From Micromonospora trifolii (GTDB lineage: Bacteria > Actinomycetota > Actinomycetes > Mycobacteriales > Micromonosporaceae): a DNA stretch of 64,000 nt. This document shows positions 26,714 through 34,748 of the stretch, in pieces. The number at the start of each line of letters is the position of its first letter. The first letter of the stretch is position 1. The notes under the pieces were generated by a model that searched no databases, was not told the origin of the DNA, and was given only the letters and a program-made list of their open reading frames with translations. Both the position numbers and the translations under genes were made by a program. The stretch is from positions 1-64,000 of the forward strand of contig NZ_JAKKFD010000014.1 in assembly GCF_022229005.1 (NCBI RefSeq), in the 5' to 3' direction.

Positions 26714-26849
26714 GCGGCCCCCTTTGAGTTGTCCCCGGGCGCGCGCCGACCGACACCGAATCGATGTCGCCGTCGCGTCTGGATCGAGGCCAATCCTGCC
26801 GGGATTGCGATAACCAGCGGCGACACCACCGTTGCGGTCGTGTAAAGCG

Positions 26850-28793
26850 CTACTGGCTCTTTCGCCGCACCCGCAGCAGCTCGGCCACCGACCATGCCTG
26901 GAACGGGCACCCGGTAGCGGTGTGCGGCGCGAGGCCATCGGCCGTCTCGCTCACCGAGCCTAACCCATATTCCATCAAATGGGCCTCAATGCCAACGAAC
27001 ACGTCATCGACGGACATCTTCCTCCGGCGCGCGGCGTCCACGTACGGGCCGAGCAACCACGGCCAGACCGTGCCCTGGTGGTAGCCCCCGTCCCGGTCGG
27101 CCGGGCCGCCCCGGTGCCGGCCCACGAACTCCGTGGAGTCAGGGGCCAGACTGCGCGGCCCGAGCGGGGTGAGCAGCCCGCCCGCGACCCGGCGCAGCGT
27201 CGCTTCGTCCGGCTCCAACGGGGCGTACGGCAGCGACCAGGCCAGCAGCTGGTTGGGGCGCAACGCGTCGTCGTCGTGCAGGGCGGCACCGCCCAACGGG
27301 TACGCCGGCGCCGGCGCGTCCAGCACGTCGTGCAGCCAGCCGGTCGGGGCCGGGAACCGCTCCCGGAACGAGGCGGTGGCCTGCCGGTGGCGTCGCCACA
27401 GCTCGTCGGCCTCCTGCCCGGCCAGCTCGGTCAGCTCCGCGATCCCGGCCAGCCCATTGATCCACAACGCGTTGACCTCGACCGGCTTGCCGGTGCGCGG
27501 GGTGACCGGCACCCCGTACACCCGGGCGTCCATCCAGGTCAGCGCGGTGCCGGGAGCGCCCTGGGTGAGCAGCCCGTCGGCCGGGTCGACCCGGATGCCG
27601 TACCGGGTGCCGGCCGCGTGGGCGTCGACCACGGCGCGCAGCGCGGGCAGCAACTCGTCGCCGAGGTCGGTGTCGCCGGTGACTGTGACGTGCCGGCTCA
27701 CCGCGTGCAGGAACCACAGCGTGCCGTCGACGGTGTTGTACTCCACCCGACCGGTGTCGGCAGTGTTGGCGAGCATCCCCTCCGACAGCGTCGCCGCGTA
27801 CGCCCGCAGCAGCTCCCGACCCTCGTCGGCGCGACCCGTGCAGAGGAACAACCCCTCGTACGAGATCATCGTGTCCCGCGACCACGCCCCGAACCACGGG
27901 TAGCCGGCCACCACGTCCACCGCCGCCTGGTCGGTGCGCACCACGAACGCGTCGGCGGCCAGCGCCAGGGTGGCGTCCACGTCGTCGGCCGGCTTCGCCG
28001 TCGCCACCACCCGCCGGTTGCGCCTCCGCGCGGTCGCCACGATCTCCTCCGCCGGCGGCGGCTCCTCGTCGAGTCGACCGGCCCAGGCCCGCACCGACAT
28101 CGTGTCGCCGGGGCGTTCCAGCTCACCGGAGAAGCGGCCCGCGTACCAGAGGTCCTCGTCGGCGTTGAGACCGCGGTTGGCCTCCTCGCGGTGGTGCACG
28201 CCCAGCCACCACTGCCCCTCGGGCGCCCAGTCCGGGCCGGCGAGCCGGTACGCGCCCTCGACCACCGCGCCGCCGGCCACCGCCTCGACCTGCGGGACCG
28301 GGCCGTCGGCCCGCCGTTCGCCGTGCGCGTCCCGCCAGGTGCAGGCGGCCGACAGCTCCAGCCGGACCGGACCACCGGCGACCAGCCGGTGCACCACAGC
28401 CACGCAGGAGCGGCCGGGCAGCATTGCCAGCTCCCGTTCGATCACCACAGCGCCGATCCGCCACCGCCACCGGGGCAGCCCGTCGACCAGGTCGAAGCGC
28501 TCCAGCAGCTCGAAGCCGCGCGGGTCCACGTCGCCGGAGGCCCACTCGTGCGCGCCGAGGCGCACCCGCGCGCCGGACGGCAGGGTGACCGCCGGGTCGA
28601 GGCTGACCAGTCCCACCTGGCGGGACGCCGGTGTTTCGCCGGGAACCACCAGCAGACCGTGGTAGCGACGTGTCCGCAGCCCGCCGACAGTGCCCATCGC
28701 ATAGCCGCCGAGGCCGTCGGGGACCAGCCACTCCCGGCTGGCCGCGCTGGTCAGATCGCCGCAAATCTGCGGGCCGAAGTGAATGTCGATCAA
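26850..28793 (-). CDS. Amylo-alpha-1,6-glucosidase (glycogen debranching enzyme, GDE family)
   Basis: A 647-residue protein. The N-terminal substrate-binding domain begins LTSAASREWLVPDGLGGYAM and has RTRRYHGLLV, the hallmark of bacterial/archaeal GDE proteins. The C-terminal (alpha/alpha)6 barrel contains GYPWFGAWSRDTMISYEGLF (about 350), NTADTGRVEYNTVDGTLWFL (about 405) and DGGYHQGTVWPWLLGPY (about 590). The start is TTG 28793, fixed by GGAGGAAAG just upstream. It lies back-to-back with the GH63-like gene, 42 bases apart. It should hydrolyse alpha-1,6 branches of glycogen in the cytoplasm. Confidence 0.88.
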   Translation of the reverse strand: MIDIHFGPQICGDLTSAASREWLVPDGLGGYAMGTVGGLRTRRYHGLLVVPGETPASRQVGLVSLDPAVTLPSGARVRLGAHEWASGDVDPRGFELLERFDLVDGLPRWRWRIGAVVIERELAMLPGRSCVAVVHRLVAGGPVRLELSAACTWRDAHGERRADGPVPQVEAVAGGAVVEGAYRLAGPDWAPEGQWWLGVHHREEANRGLNADEDLWYAGRFSGELERPGDTMSVRAWAGRLDEEPPPAEEIVATARRRNRRVVATAKPADDVDATLALAADAFVVRTDQAAVDVVAGYPWFGAWSRDTMISYEGLFLCTGRADEGRELLRAYAATLSEGMLANTADTGRVEYNTVDGTLWFLHAVSRHVTVTGDTDLGDELLPALRAVVDAHAAGTRYGIRVDPADGLLTQGAPGTALTWMDARVYGVPVTPRTGKPVEVNALWINGLAGIAELTELAGQEADELWRRHRQATASFRERFPAPTGWLHDVLDAPAPAYPLGGAALHDDDALRPNQLLAWSLPYAPLEPDEATLRRVAGGLLTPLGPRSLAPDSTEFVGRHRGGPADRDGGYHQGTVWPWLLGPYVDAARRRKMSVDDVFVGIEAHLMEYGLGSVSETADGLAPHTATGCPFQAWSVAELLRVRRKSQ

Positions 28794-28835
28794 CTTTCCT
28801 CCACCGGCGGCGGGGTGTAACACGCCACGACGAGA

Positions 28836-31544
28836 ATGGCCGCTGTGGTCAAGTACCGCGGCGACGTCAAAGATGTGCACGTGATCACTGACCGATCGTC
28901 CTCCGACGCCTCGCCACCCGACGCTGAGCGGCTCCGGCTCGCCCAGGCCGACTCGGGGGAGCAGGACTGGCGTGCATGGGGTCCCTATCTGTCCGAACGG
29001 GCGTGGGGGACGGTACGGGAGGACTACAGCGAGCACGGTACGGCCTGGGACTACTTCCCGCATGACCACGCGCGGTCCAGAGCCTACCGGTGGAATGAAG
29101 ACGGGATGGCCGGCGTCTGCGACGAACGACAGACCTTCGCGTTCGCCCTGGCCCTCTGGAACGGCAAGGACCCGATCCTCAAGGAGCGGATGTTCGGCCT
29201 CGGCGGCGACAGCGGCAACCACGGCGAGGACGTCAAGGAGTACTGGTGGTACGAGGACTCCACGCCCACCCACTCCTGGATGCGCTGGCGCTACCACTAC
29301 CCGCAGGCCGCCTTCCCGTACGACGAACTCGTCGCGGTGAACGCGTTGCGCGGCCGCGACGACACCGAGTACGAGCTGGTGGACACCGGCATCTTCGACG
29401 ACGACAGGTACTGGGCGGTGACTGTCGACTACGCCAAGGCGTCCCCGACCGACCTCTGCATGGTGGTGACCGTCGCCAACCGGGGCGACGAGGCGGCGAC
29501 CCTGCACGTCCTGCCCACCCTGTGGTTTCGTAACACCTGGTCCTGGGGCCTGCCCGGCGGCGACCGGATCCCCCGGCTGACCGGCCAGGGCACCCGCCTC
29601 GTCGGCGAACACCGGGTGCTCGGCCAACTGCTGCTGGAGGGCGACGGCGGCCCGGTGCCGCTGCTCTGCGACAACGACACCAACGCCGAACGGCTCTGGG
29701 GCCTGCCCGGCCGCTCCCCGTACCCGAAGGACGGCATCAACGACCACGTCGTCAACGGCGCGGCCACTGTCAACCCGGCCCGGGAGGGCACCAAGGGCGC
29801 GCTGCACTACGTGCTCGACGTGCCGGCCGGCGGGCAGCGCCAGATCCGGCTGCGGCTGACCCGCACCGCGTCGCCGCCGGCAGCCGCGCCGCCGCCCCCG
29901 GCCGACCTCAGCGACGGCTTCGAGGCAGTGGTGTGGGCGCGGCGGGCCGAGGCGAACCGGTTCTTCGCCGGAGTGATCCCGCCGGCCGCCACACCCGACG
30001 AGGCGCTGGTCGCCCGGCAGGCCATCGCCGGGCTGATGTGGGGCAAGCAGTTCTACCACTTCGACGTCAAACGCTGGCTCGACGGCGACCCGGGCTCGAC
30101 GCCGCCGCCGGCCGGGCGTCGGCACGGGCGCAACAGCGCCTGGTGGCACATGACCAGCTTCGACGTCATCTCCATGCCTGACCCGTGGGAATACCCCTGG
30201 TACGCGGCCTGGGACCTGGCCTTCCACTGCGTGAGCATCGCCCGGGTCGACCCGGGCTTCGCCAAGGAGCAGATCCTGCTCCTGCTCCGGGAGTGGTACC
30301 TGCACCCCAACGGGCAGATCCCGGCGTACGAGTGGGCGTTCGGTGATGTGAACCCGCCGGTGCACGCGTGGGCGGCGCTGAAGGTGTTCGAGATCGACGG
30401 CGGCCGGGACTACGAGTTCCTGGCCCGGGTGATGCACAAGCTGCTGCTCAACTTCACCTGGTGGGTCAACCGCAAGGACACCGGCGGCAACAACGTCTTC
30501 GAGGGCGGCTTCCTCGGGCTGGACAACGTCGGGCCGTTCGACAGATCGGCGGCGCTGCCGGTCGCCGGGGTGCTGGAGCAGTCCGACGGCACCGGCTGGA
30601 TGGGCATGTACGCGCTCAACCTGCTGGACATGGCGATCGTGCTCGCCGAACACGACCGGACCTGGGTGGACACCGCCACCAAGTTCTTCGAGCACTTCGC
30701 CTACATCGCCGCCGCCGCGTACGAGCAGGGGTTGTGGGACGACGAGGACGCCTTCTTCTACGACGTGCTGCGCCTCGCCGACGGCACGAAGGTGCCGCTG
30801 AAGGTCCGCTCCGTCGTCGGGCTGCTGCCGTTGGCCGCCACCACCCGGCTCACCGCCCGAACCCTGCACCACCTACCGGAGTTGGGCGCCCGGCTGCGCT
30901 GGTTCCTCACCAACCGCCCGGAGTACGCCCAGGTGATCGGCACCCGCCGACTGGGCCCCGACGGCCGGCAGCAGCGACTGCTGTCCATGGTCGGCCCGGA
31001 GCAGGTGGTCCGCCTGCTCGCCCGGATGCTCGACCCCGACGAGTTCCTCTCCGACTTCGGCCTCCGCACGCTGTCCCGCGCGCACCTGGACAAGCCGTTC
31101 TCGGTCACCCTCGGCGGGCAGGAGTTCTCCGTCGGCTACGAGCCGGCAGAATCGACGAGCGGACTGTTCGGGGGCAACTCGAACTGGCGCGGCCCGATCT
31201 GGATGCCGACGAACTTCCTGCTGATCAGCGCGCTGCGCGACTACGCGGCGTTCTTCGGCGACGACCTCCAGGTGGAGTACCCGACCCGCTCCGGGGTGAA
31301 GCACACCCTTGACGAGATCGCCGACGACCTCTCCGCCCGGCTGATCTCGCTCTTCACCCAGGACGACTGGGGTCGACGGCCGATCTACGGTGCCGCTCAG
31401 ATGTTCCAAACCCACCCGGACTGGCGCGACCTGATCGCCTTCCCGGAGTACTTCCACGGCGACAACGGGGCCGGCCTGGGCGCCTGGCACCAGACCGGCT
31501 GGACGGCCCTGGTAGCCGACCTGATCCTCACCCTGCGCCGCTGA
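28836..31544 (+). CDS. GH63/MGH1-like glucosidase
   Basis: A 902-residue cytoplasmic protein of the MGH1-like (mannosyl-oligosaccharide glucosidase-related, GH63) family. Conserved blocks are RAYRWNEDGMAG (about 83), KEYWWYEDSTPTHSWMRWRY (about 135), DPWEYPWYAAWDLAFH (about 448), NGQIPAYEWAFGDVNPP (about 490) and LFGGNSNWRGPIWMPTNF (about 775). The D in AWDLAFH and E in PAYEWAFGD are the likely catalytic region. In-frame GTG 28848 is an alternative start. Divergent from the debranching enzyme, it probably acts on alpha-glucosides; the exact substrate is unknown. Confidence 0.82.
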   Translation: MAAVVKYRGDVKDVHVITDRSSSDASPPDAERLRLAQADSGEQDWRAWGPYLSERAWGTVREDYSEHGTAWDYFPHDHARSRAYRWNEDGMAGVCDERQTFAFALALWNGKDPILKERMFGLGGDSGNHGEDVKEYWWYEDSTPTHSWMRWRYHYPQAAFPYDELVAVNALRGRDDTEYELVDTGIFDDDRYWAVTVDYAKASPTDLCMVVTVANRGDEAATLHVLPTLWFRNTWSWGLPGGDRIPRLTGQGTRLVGEHRVLGQLLLEGDGGPVPLLCDNDTNAERLWGLPGRSPYPKDGINDHVVNGAATVNPAREGTKGALHYVLDVPAGGQRQIRLRLTRTASPPAAAPPPPADLSDGFEAVVWARRAEANRFFAGVIPPAATPDEALVARQAIAGLMWGKQFYHFDVKRWLDGDPGSTPPPAGRRHGRNSAWWHMTSFDVISMPDPWEYPWYAAWDLAFHCVSIARVDPGFAKEQILLLLREWYLHPNGQIPAYEWAFGDVNPPVHAWAALKVFEIDGGRDYEFLARVMHKLLLNFTWWVNRKDTGGNNVFEGGFLGLDNVGPFDRSAALPVAGVLEQSDGTGWMGMYALNLLDMAIVLAEHDRTWVDTATKFFEHFAYIAAAAYEQGLWDDEDAFFYDVLRLADGTKVPLKVRSVVGLLPLAATTRLTARTLHHLPELGARLRWFLTNRPEYAQVIGTRRLGPDGRQQRLLSMVGPEQVVRLLARMLDPDEFLSDFGLRTLSRAHLDKPFSVTLGGQEFSVGYEPAESTSGLFGGNSNWRGPIWMPTNFLLISALRDYAAFFGDDLQVEYPTRSGVKHTLDEIADDLSARLISLFTQDDWGRRPIYGAAQMFQTHPDWRDLIAFPEYFHGDNGAGLGAWHQTGWTALVADLILTLRR

Positions 31545-31581
31545 CCTCCGCCCGCCTTCGTCCGCTCGCTGGCCCGCCACT

Positions 31582-31662
31582 GCATGATCGCGCTCGATCC
31601 TTGTTGTAGTGGTGTCGCTGGCGTCGGGAGGCCACTCGATCCTGGATCGAGCACGATCGTGC
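31582..31662. repeat. Imperfect long inverted repeat
   Basis: Arms of 31 nt at 31582-31612 and 31632-31662 share GCA-GATCG-GCTCGATCC and AGTGG, with six central mismatches and two transitions. It lies between the converging GH63-like and SDR genes, directly before a heptamer repeat array. It may serve as a terminator. Confidence 0.6.
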
Positions 31663-31704
31663 GGGCGACGGGCGACGGGCGACGGGCGACGGGCGACGGG
31701 CGGC
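31663..31704. repeat. Heptanucleotide tandem repeat (GGGCGAC)
   Basis: Five perfect copies of GGGCGAC (31663-31697) and one degenerate copy (GGGCGGC) lie between the inverted repeat and the stop of the SDR gene. Such short arrays vary in copy number by slippage. No coding role is seen. Confidence 0.85.
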
Positions 31705-31715
31705 GGGCAGGGCGG

Positions 31716-32780
31716 TCAGGCGCTGACGACGCCGAGCTTGATGAGGCTGTCGGCGGTGTCGGTGATGGTCGTCTGCACCGGGCGGGGCCGCCAGCCGAGG
31801 ACGGTGCGGGCCTTGTCGTTGCTGATCACCGGGACCTGACCACCGAGGACGGCGGCCTCACGCAGCGCCGGCTCGGTCTTCGCGCCCTCCCGGACCTCCT
31901 CGTCGGTCAACTCTCTGGCCGGCACTCGGTCGGCCAGGCTCGGCAGGTGCCGCGCGAGCATCTTCGCCATGTCGAGGAAGCTGATCGATTGGCCACTGAC
32001 CCCGATGAACCGCTCACCGGCGGCGTCCGGGTGCAGCATCGCGCGTAGGTGCAGGTCGACCACGTCCCGGACGTCGACCACCCCGAAGTGCATCCGGGGT
32101 ACGACCGGCGTCGCCCCCTGGAGGAACGCCTGCACCAGGCCGATGGTCGCGGACACCCGCGTGCCCAGGAGTGGCCCGAAGATGCCGGTCGGGTTGACGA
32201 CGCTCAGCTCGACCCCGCCGTTGTTTCGGACGTAGTCCCAGGCCGCACGTTCGGCGAGCGTCTTCGACCGGTGGTACGCCGGGATGTCGTCGTCGACGTT
32301 CGTCCAGTCTGCCTCGCTGTAGCGGCCGTCGGGCCTGACGGTGTAACCCACCGCCGCGTACGACGAGGTCAGCACTACCCGCCGTACCCCGGCCTCGCGG
32401 GCGGCCCGCACGACGCGCAGCGCTCCGTCGCGGGCCGGCCGGATCACCTCGTCGTCGTCGATGGGCGGGGTGAACGGGAACGGCGACGCGTGGTGCAGCA
32501 CGTACCGTGCCCCGGCGACCGCCTCGGCCCAGCCCTCGTCGGCGGAGAGGGCCGCGGTGCGGACGTCGACCCGACCGTCCGGGTTCGCGCCCGACTGCCG
32601 GACCCGGTCGAGCACCTCGTCGCCCTGGCCCGGCTCGCGGACAGTGACCCGTACCCGGTAGCCCTCGTCGAGCAGTCGGGCGACGGAATGCCCGCCGAGG
32701 TGGCCGGTCGCGCCGGTCACCAGCACCAGGGCGTCGTCGGTGGAGCGAAGCTGTAGATCGTTTGGCATGGTGTGTCCCAT
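31716..32780 (-). CDS. NAD-dependent epimerase/dehydratase (extended SDR, dihydroflavonol-reductase-like)
   Basis: A 354-residue extended short-chain dehydrogenase. The Rossmann motif is LVLVTGATGHLGGHSVARLL (about 18-37), TGxxGxxG. The catalytic Ser is in VVLTSSYAAVGY (about 145) and the YxxxK pair reads AYHRSKTLAE (about 183), with Tyr and Lys intact. ATG 32768 (MPNDLQ) is an alternative start. It lies 6 bases downstream of a MerR gene and should be under its control. Substrate is unknown; ketone or aldehyde reduction is the family norm. Confidence 0.85.
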   Translation of the reverse strand: MGHTMPNDLQLRSTDDALVLVTGATGHLGGHSVARLLDEGYRVRVTVREPGQGDEVLDRVRQSGANPDGRVDVRTAALSADEGWAEAVAGARYVLHHASPFPFTPPIDDDEVIRPARDGALRVVRAAREAGVRRVVLTSSYAAVGYTVRPDGRYSEADWTNVDDDIPAYHRSKTLAERAAWDYVRNNGGVELSVVNPTGIFGPLLGTRVSATIGLVQAFLQGATPVVPRMHFGVVDVRDVVDLHLRAMLHPDAAGERFIGVSGQSISFLDMAKMLARHLPSLADRVPARELTDEEVREGAKTEPALREAAVLGGQVPVISNDKARTVLGWRPRPVQTTITDTADSLIKLGVVSA

Positions 32781-32786
32781 CGTTGC

Positions 32787-33245
32787 TCAGAATTCCTCAA
32801 GAGCGCGCTTGACCTGCTTGATCGCGCGGGTCTCCGCAGCGGTGTCGCTTCGGTGTCGGGCATCCCACATGTCCGCCTTTGCGCGCATGTACTCCTGGCG
32901 TACCCGTAGGCGCTCGATCTCGGCGGACAGCCGGTCGGCGTGCCGGGCGAAGAGGTCGCGCTGTTCGGCCGCGGCCTGGTCGCCCTCGTCGAGCAGCGTC
33001 AGGTACCGGCGCATCTCGGCGACGCTCATCCCGGCTGACCGCAGGCAGGCCAGAGCGTCGACCCGCTCGGCGAGCGGAGTGTCGTAACGGCGGTGGCCGC
33101 TGCTGTCGTCGCGGGGCACCGCGCCGAGCAGGCCGGCCTTCTCGTAGTAGCGCAGGGTCGGCTCGCTGAAGCCCGACCGCTGGGCCATCTCCTGGATGGT
33201 CAGAGGCCCTTCGGCCTGCTTACGGCCTTCCTTCGTCGCTGCCAC
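32787..33245 (-). CDS. MerR family transcriptional regulator
   Basis: A 152-residue MerR protein starting at GTG 33245. The HTH is LTIQEMAQRSGFSEPTLRYY (about 15-34), followed by EKAGLLGAV and a winged region RRYDTPLAERVDALACLRSA. The C-terminal coiled coil (about 90-150) has no metal-binding cysteines, so it is of the effector-sensing or general SDR-linked type. A palindromic operator lies 17-34 bases upstream. It forms an operon with the SDR gene. Confidence 0.9.
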   Translation of the reverse strand: MAATKEGRKQAEGPLTIQEMAQRSGFSEPTLRYYEKAGLLGAVPRDDSSGHRRYDTPLAERVDALACLRSAGMSVAEMRRYLTLLDEGDQAAAEQRDLFARHADRLSAEIERLRVRQEYMRAKADMWDARHRSDTAAETRAIKQVKRALEEF

Positions 33246-33261
33246 GGGTGAAGCGTCCCCA

Positions 33262-33279
33262 ACTTCAAGCGCTTCAAGT
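33262..33279. promoter_or_regulatory. MerR-type operator
   Basis: ACTTCAAGCGCTTCAAGT is an 18-base palindrome with one mismatched pair. On the minus strand it directly follows TTGACT, a -35-like box, so it would fill the long spacer of a MerR-controlled promoter. It lies between merR and a possible short divergent frame. Confidence 0.68.
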
Positions 33280-33287
33280 CAAGGGAT

Positions 33288-33440
33288 GTGGCGCGGAGCA
33301 CCATTCAGCGGTTCGCGCGTTCGATGCCTCGTCGGACGAGGCCGCTGATGCCGGGCACTGTGATCGCCCGGATGGCGCACCGGATCCAGCGGGTGATCGG
33401 CGCGCTCACCGACGGTTTCCCCGCCGCCGCGCCCTCCTGA
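33288..33440 (+). CDS. Possible 50-residue basic protein or gene remnant
   Basis: A GTG-initiated frame of 50 codons, divergent from merR, encodes a basic, amphipathic peptide (MARSTIQRFARSMPRRTRPL at its start, ending ALTDGFPAAAPS). The amino-acid pattern looks protein-like, but no family is recognised and no well-spaced ribosome site is seen. It may be the tail of a decayed gene. The rest of 33441-33495 is empty. Confidence 0.25.
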   Translation: MARSTIQRFARSMPRRTRPLMPGTVIARMAHRIQRVIGALTDGFPAAAPS

Positions 33441-33495
33441 GCGCTTGACCCGCGGTGGCTTCACCTCCGCGGCTGTGCCGAGGCCCCGGAAGGGC

Positions 33496-33885
33496 TCACT
33501 GATAGCCGACGTGGACGATCAGCTTGCCCTCTCTGGGGTTGGCCCCCACGTAGACGGTCGCCGGGTCGAACACTGTCGGCGGCAGGGTCAGATCCTCGGA
33601 GAGACCCATCTCGCGCGCCAGGTCCTCCGGAGACTGCCCCGAAGCGGGTACCAGCGTGATCGTTCGCCAGCACCCGCCGGAGGCGCACTCCATGCTCTCG
33701 TCGGCGACCGTCGCTCCGGATGGCACCTCCGGCATTCGCGACTTCGACGGCAACGATCCCTCGGTCTTGAACACCTGCAACCACAGGAACGACAGGACCC
33801 ACAGGCACGACAGCAGACCCAGCGTGACGGACACGGCCACGAGGGTGCGCTTCGTCCGTCTGCGCAGCGCGGTCCGCGACGTCAT
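33496..33885 (-). CDS. Small membrane-anchored hypothetical protein
   Basis: A 129-residue protein from ATG 33885 (GTG 33906 is possible). A basic N-terminus (SRTALRRRTKRT) precedes one hydrophobic helix (LVAVSVTLGLLSCLWVLSFL, about 14-33). The outer domain of about 90 residues contains a Cys pair, MECASGGCW, which could form a disulfide. No family is recognised. Confidence 0.6.
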   Translation of the reverse strand: MTSRTALRRRTKRTLVAVSVTLGLLSCLWVLSFLWLQVFKTEGSLPSKSRMPEVPSGATVADESMECASGGCWRTITLVPASGQSPEDLAREMGLSEDLTLPPTVFDPATVYVGANPREGKLIVHVGYQ

Positions 33886-33938
33886 CGCGCGAGAATAGCG
33901 GGGCACCGTCGATCAGCCGGGGCCGGAGTGGGCTCGGG

Positions 33939-34322
33939 TCAGCCGGTGAAGGGCTCGGGCCCGAGGCGGCCCGAGGCGACGAACGCGGCCAGCGCGAGGT
34001 AGACCAGATTCAGCATGATGAACCTCGCCTCGCCGTAGCGCAGGTGGGTGATCATCGCGCCGACCATCAGCAGGATCCAGCAGAATGCTGTCACCGGCAC
34101 CAGCACCGGTGCGATGTCCAGCACGGCGGGCAGGATCAGACCGACCGCGGCCAGGAGTTCGAGGACGCCGAGGGTCTTGACGAAGCCCACGCTGGCGTCG
34201 CCGGTCCACCCGCCGCCGTTGGCAGCGGCCAACTTCTGCTTGGGTACGAACGTCTTGGTGATGCCGCCGGCCAGGGCGATTGTGGCCAACAGGCCGGCCG
34301 CGATCCACAGTGCCAGGTTCAT
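33939..34322 (-). CDS. DoxX family membrane protein
   Basis: A 127-residue protein with four hydrophobic helices. It begins MNLALWIAAGLLATIALAGG and has the DoxX-like KTLGVLELLAAVGLILPAVL (about 52-71). ATG 34322 follows GGAGGG by 6 bases. A near-consensus ECF41 promoter lies 31-57 bases upstream, divergent from the ECF41-type sigma gene, so it is probably a target of that sigma factor. DoxX proteins are linked to redox and thiol stress, but the reaction is not known. Confidence 0.82.
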   Translation of the reverse strand: MNLALWIAAGLLATIALAGGITKTFVPKQKLAAANGGGWTGDASVGFVKTLGVLELLAAVGLILPAVLDIAPVLVPVTAFCWILLMVGAMITHLRYGEARFIMLNLVYLALAAFVASGRLGPEPFTG

Positions 34323-34352
34323 GTGTTTCCCTCCGTATCGGGTCACACAGGA

Positions 34353-34379
34353 GACACCGCCGGCCGGTGCGCTGTGACA
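34353..34379 (-). promoter_or_regulatory. ECF41-type promoter of doxX gene
   Basis: On the minus strand TGTCACA (34379-34373), 16 bases, then TGTC (34356-34353), 31 bases before the DoxX start. ECF41 sigma factors recognise TGTCACA with CGTC at about this spacing. Its mirror copy reads the other way at 34413. Confidence 0.6.
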
Positions 34380-34412
34380 GCTCGTGAAGTGACGAGGAGC
34401 ACGGACGCCCGA

Positions 34413-34439
34413 CGTCACAGAAGTCGGGAGGCCGGTGTC
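34413..34439 (+). promoter_or_regulatory. ECF41-type promoter reading toward the sigma gene
   Basis: CGTCACA (34413-34419), 16 bases, then TGTC (34436-34439) on the plus strand. Same box and spacing as the doxX promoter but divergent. It would give the sigma gene a 5' leader of about 300 bases that contains the perfect inverted repeat at 34561. Confidence 0.5.
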
Positions 34440-34560
34440 TGGTGGGCGAGCAGCGAAGCTGATGGTCCGCGTCCCTTGCCGGTCGCCGCACGGCGCTGTC
34501 TGACCGCGACGGCGACCCTGCGTCCGGTCGGGGCGCTCCGCCGGCAGGCATACATGTTGA

Positions 34561-34610
34561 TGAGCGTGATGTCTGTGCGTCAACGTGATGACTCACAGAC
34601 ATCACGCTCA
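34561..34610. repeat. Perfect 17-bp inverted repeat in the sigma-factor leader
   Basis: TGAGCGTGATGTCTGTG (34561-34577) is perfectly complementary to 34594-34610, with a 16-base spacer that itself repeats CGTGATG. It lies 139 bases before the sigma-factor start. It could be an operator for a dimeric or tetrameric repressor, or a leader hairpin. No gene is seen in the rest of 34440-34748. Confidence 0.8.
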
Positions 34611-34748
34611 AAAGGGGACATGGCTTGCCTGAGCCGGGCAGACGCCGAACCAGGCCGGGGTTGCGGAACACGGCCGCCGGTAAACGGCGTGGAGCGGCCG
34701 GAACGAGGCGAGACGCGAGGGGTCGAGATCGGCGAGACTGGAGGACGC

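Noticed and set aside
26850..30872. A very long minus-strand open frame across the GH63-like gene
   Set aside because: It is the unbroken continuation of the debranching-enzyme frame through the opposite strand of the GH63-like gene; only its 26850-28793 part matches a protein family and has a ribosome site.
31663..31704. CRISPR array
   Set aside because: The units are only 7 bases, adjacent and without spacers; it is a simple tandem repeat.
34440..34748. An N-terminal extension of the sigma factor or a separate gene in its leader
   Set aside because: The frame stays open upstream, but the sequence is not protein-like, it contains the palindrome, and ATG 34749 has an ideal ribosome site.
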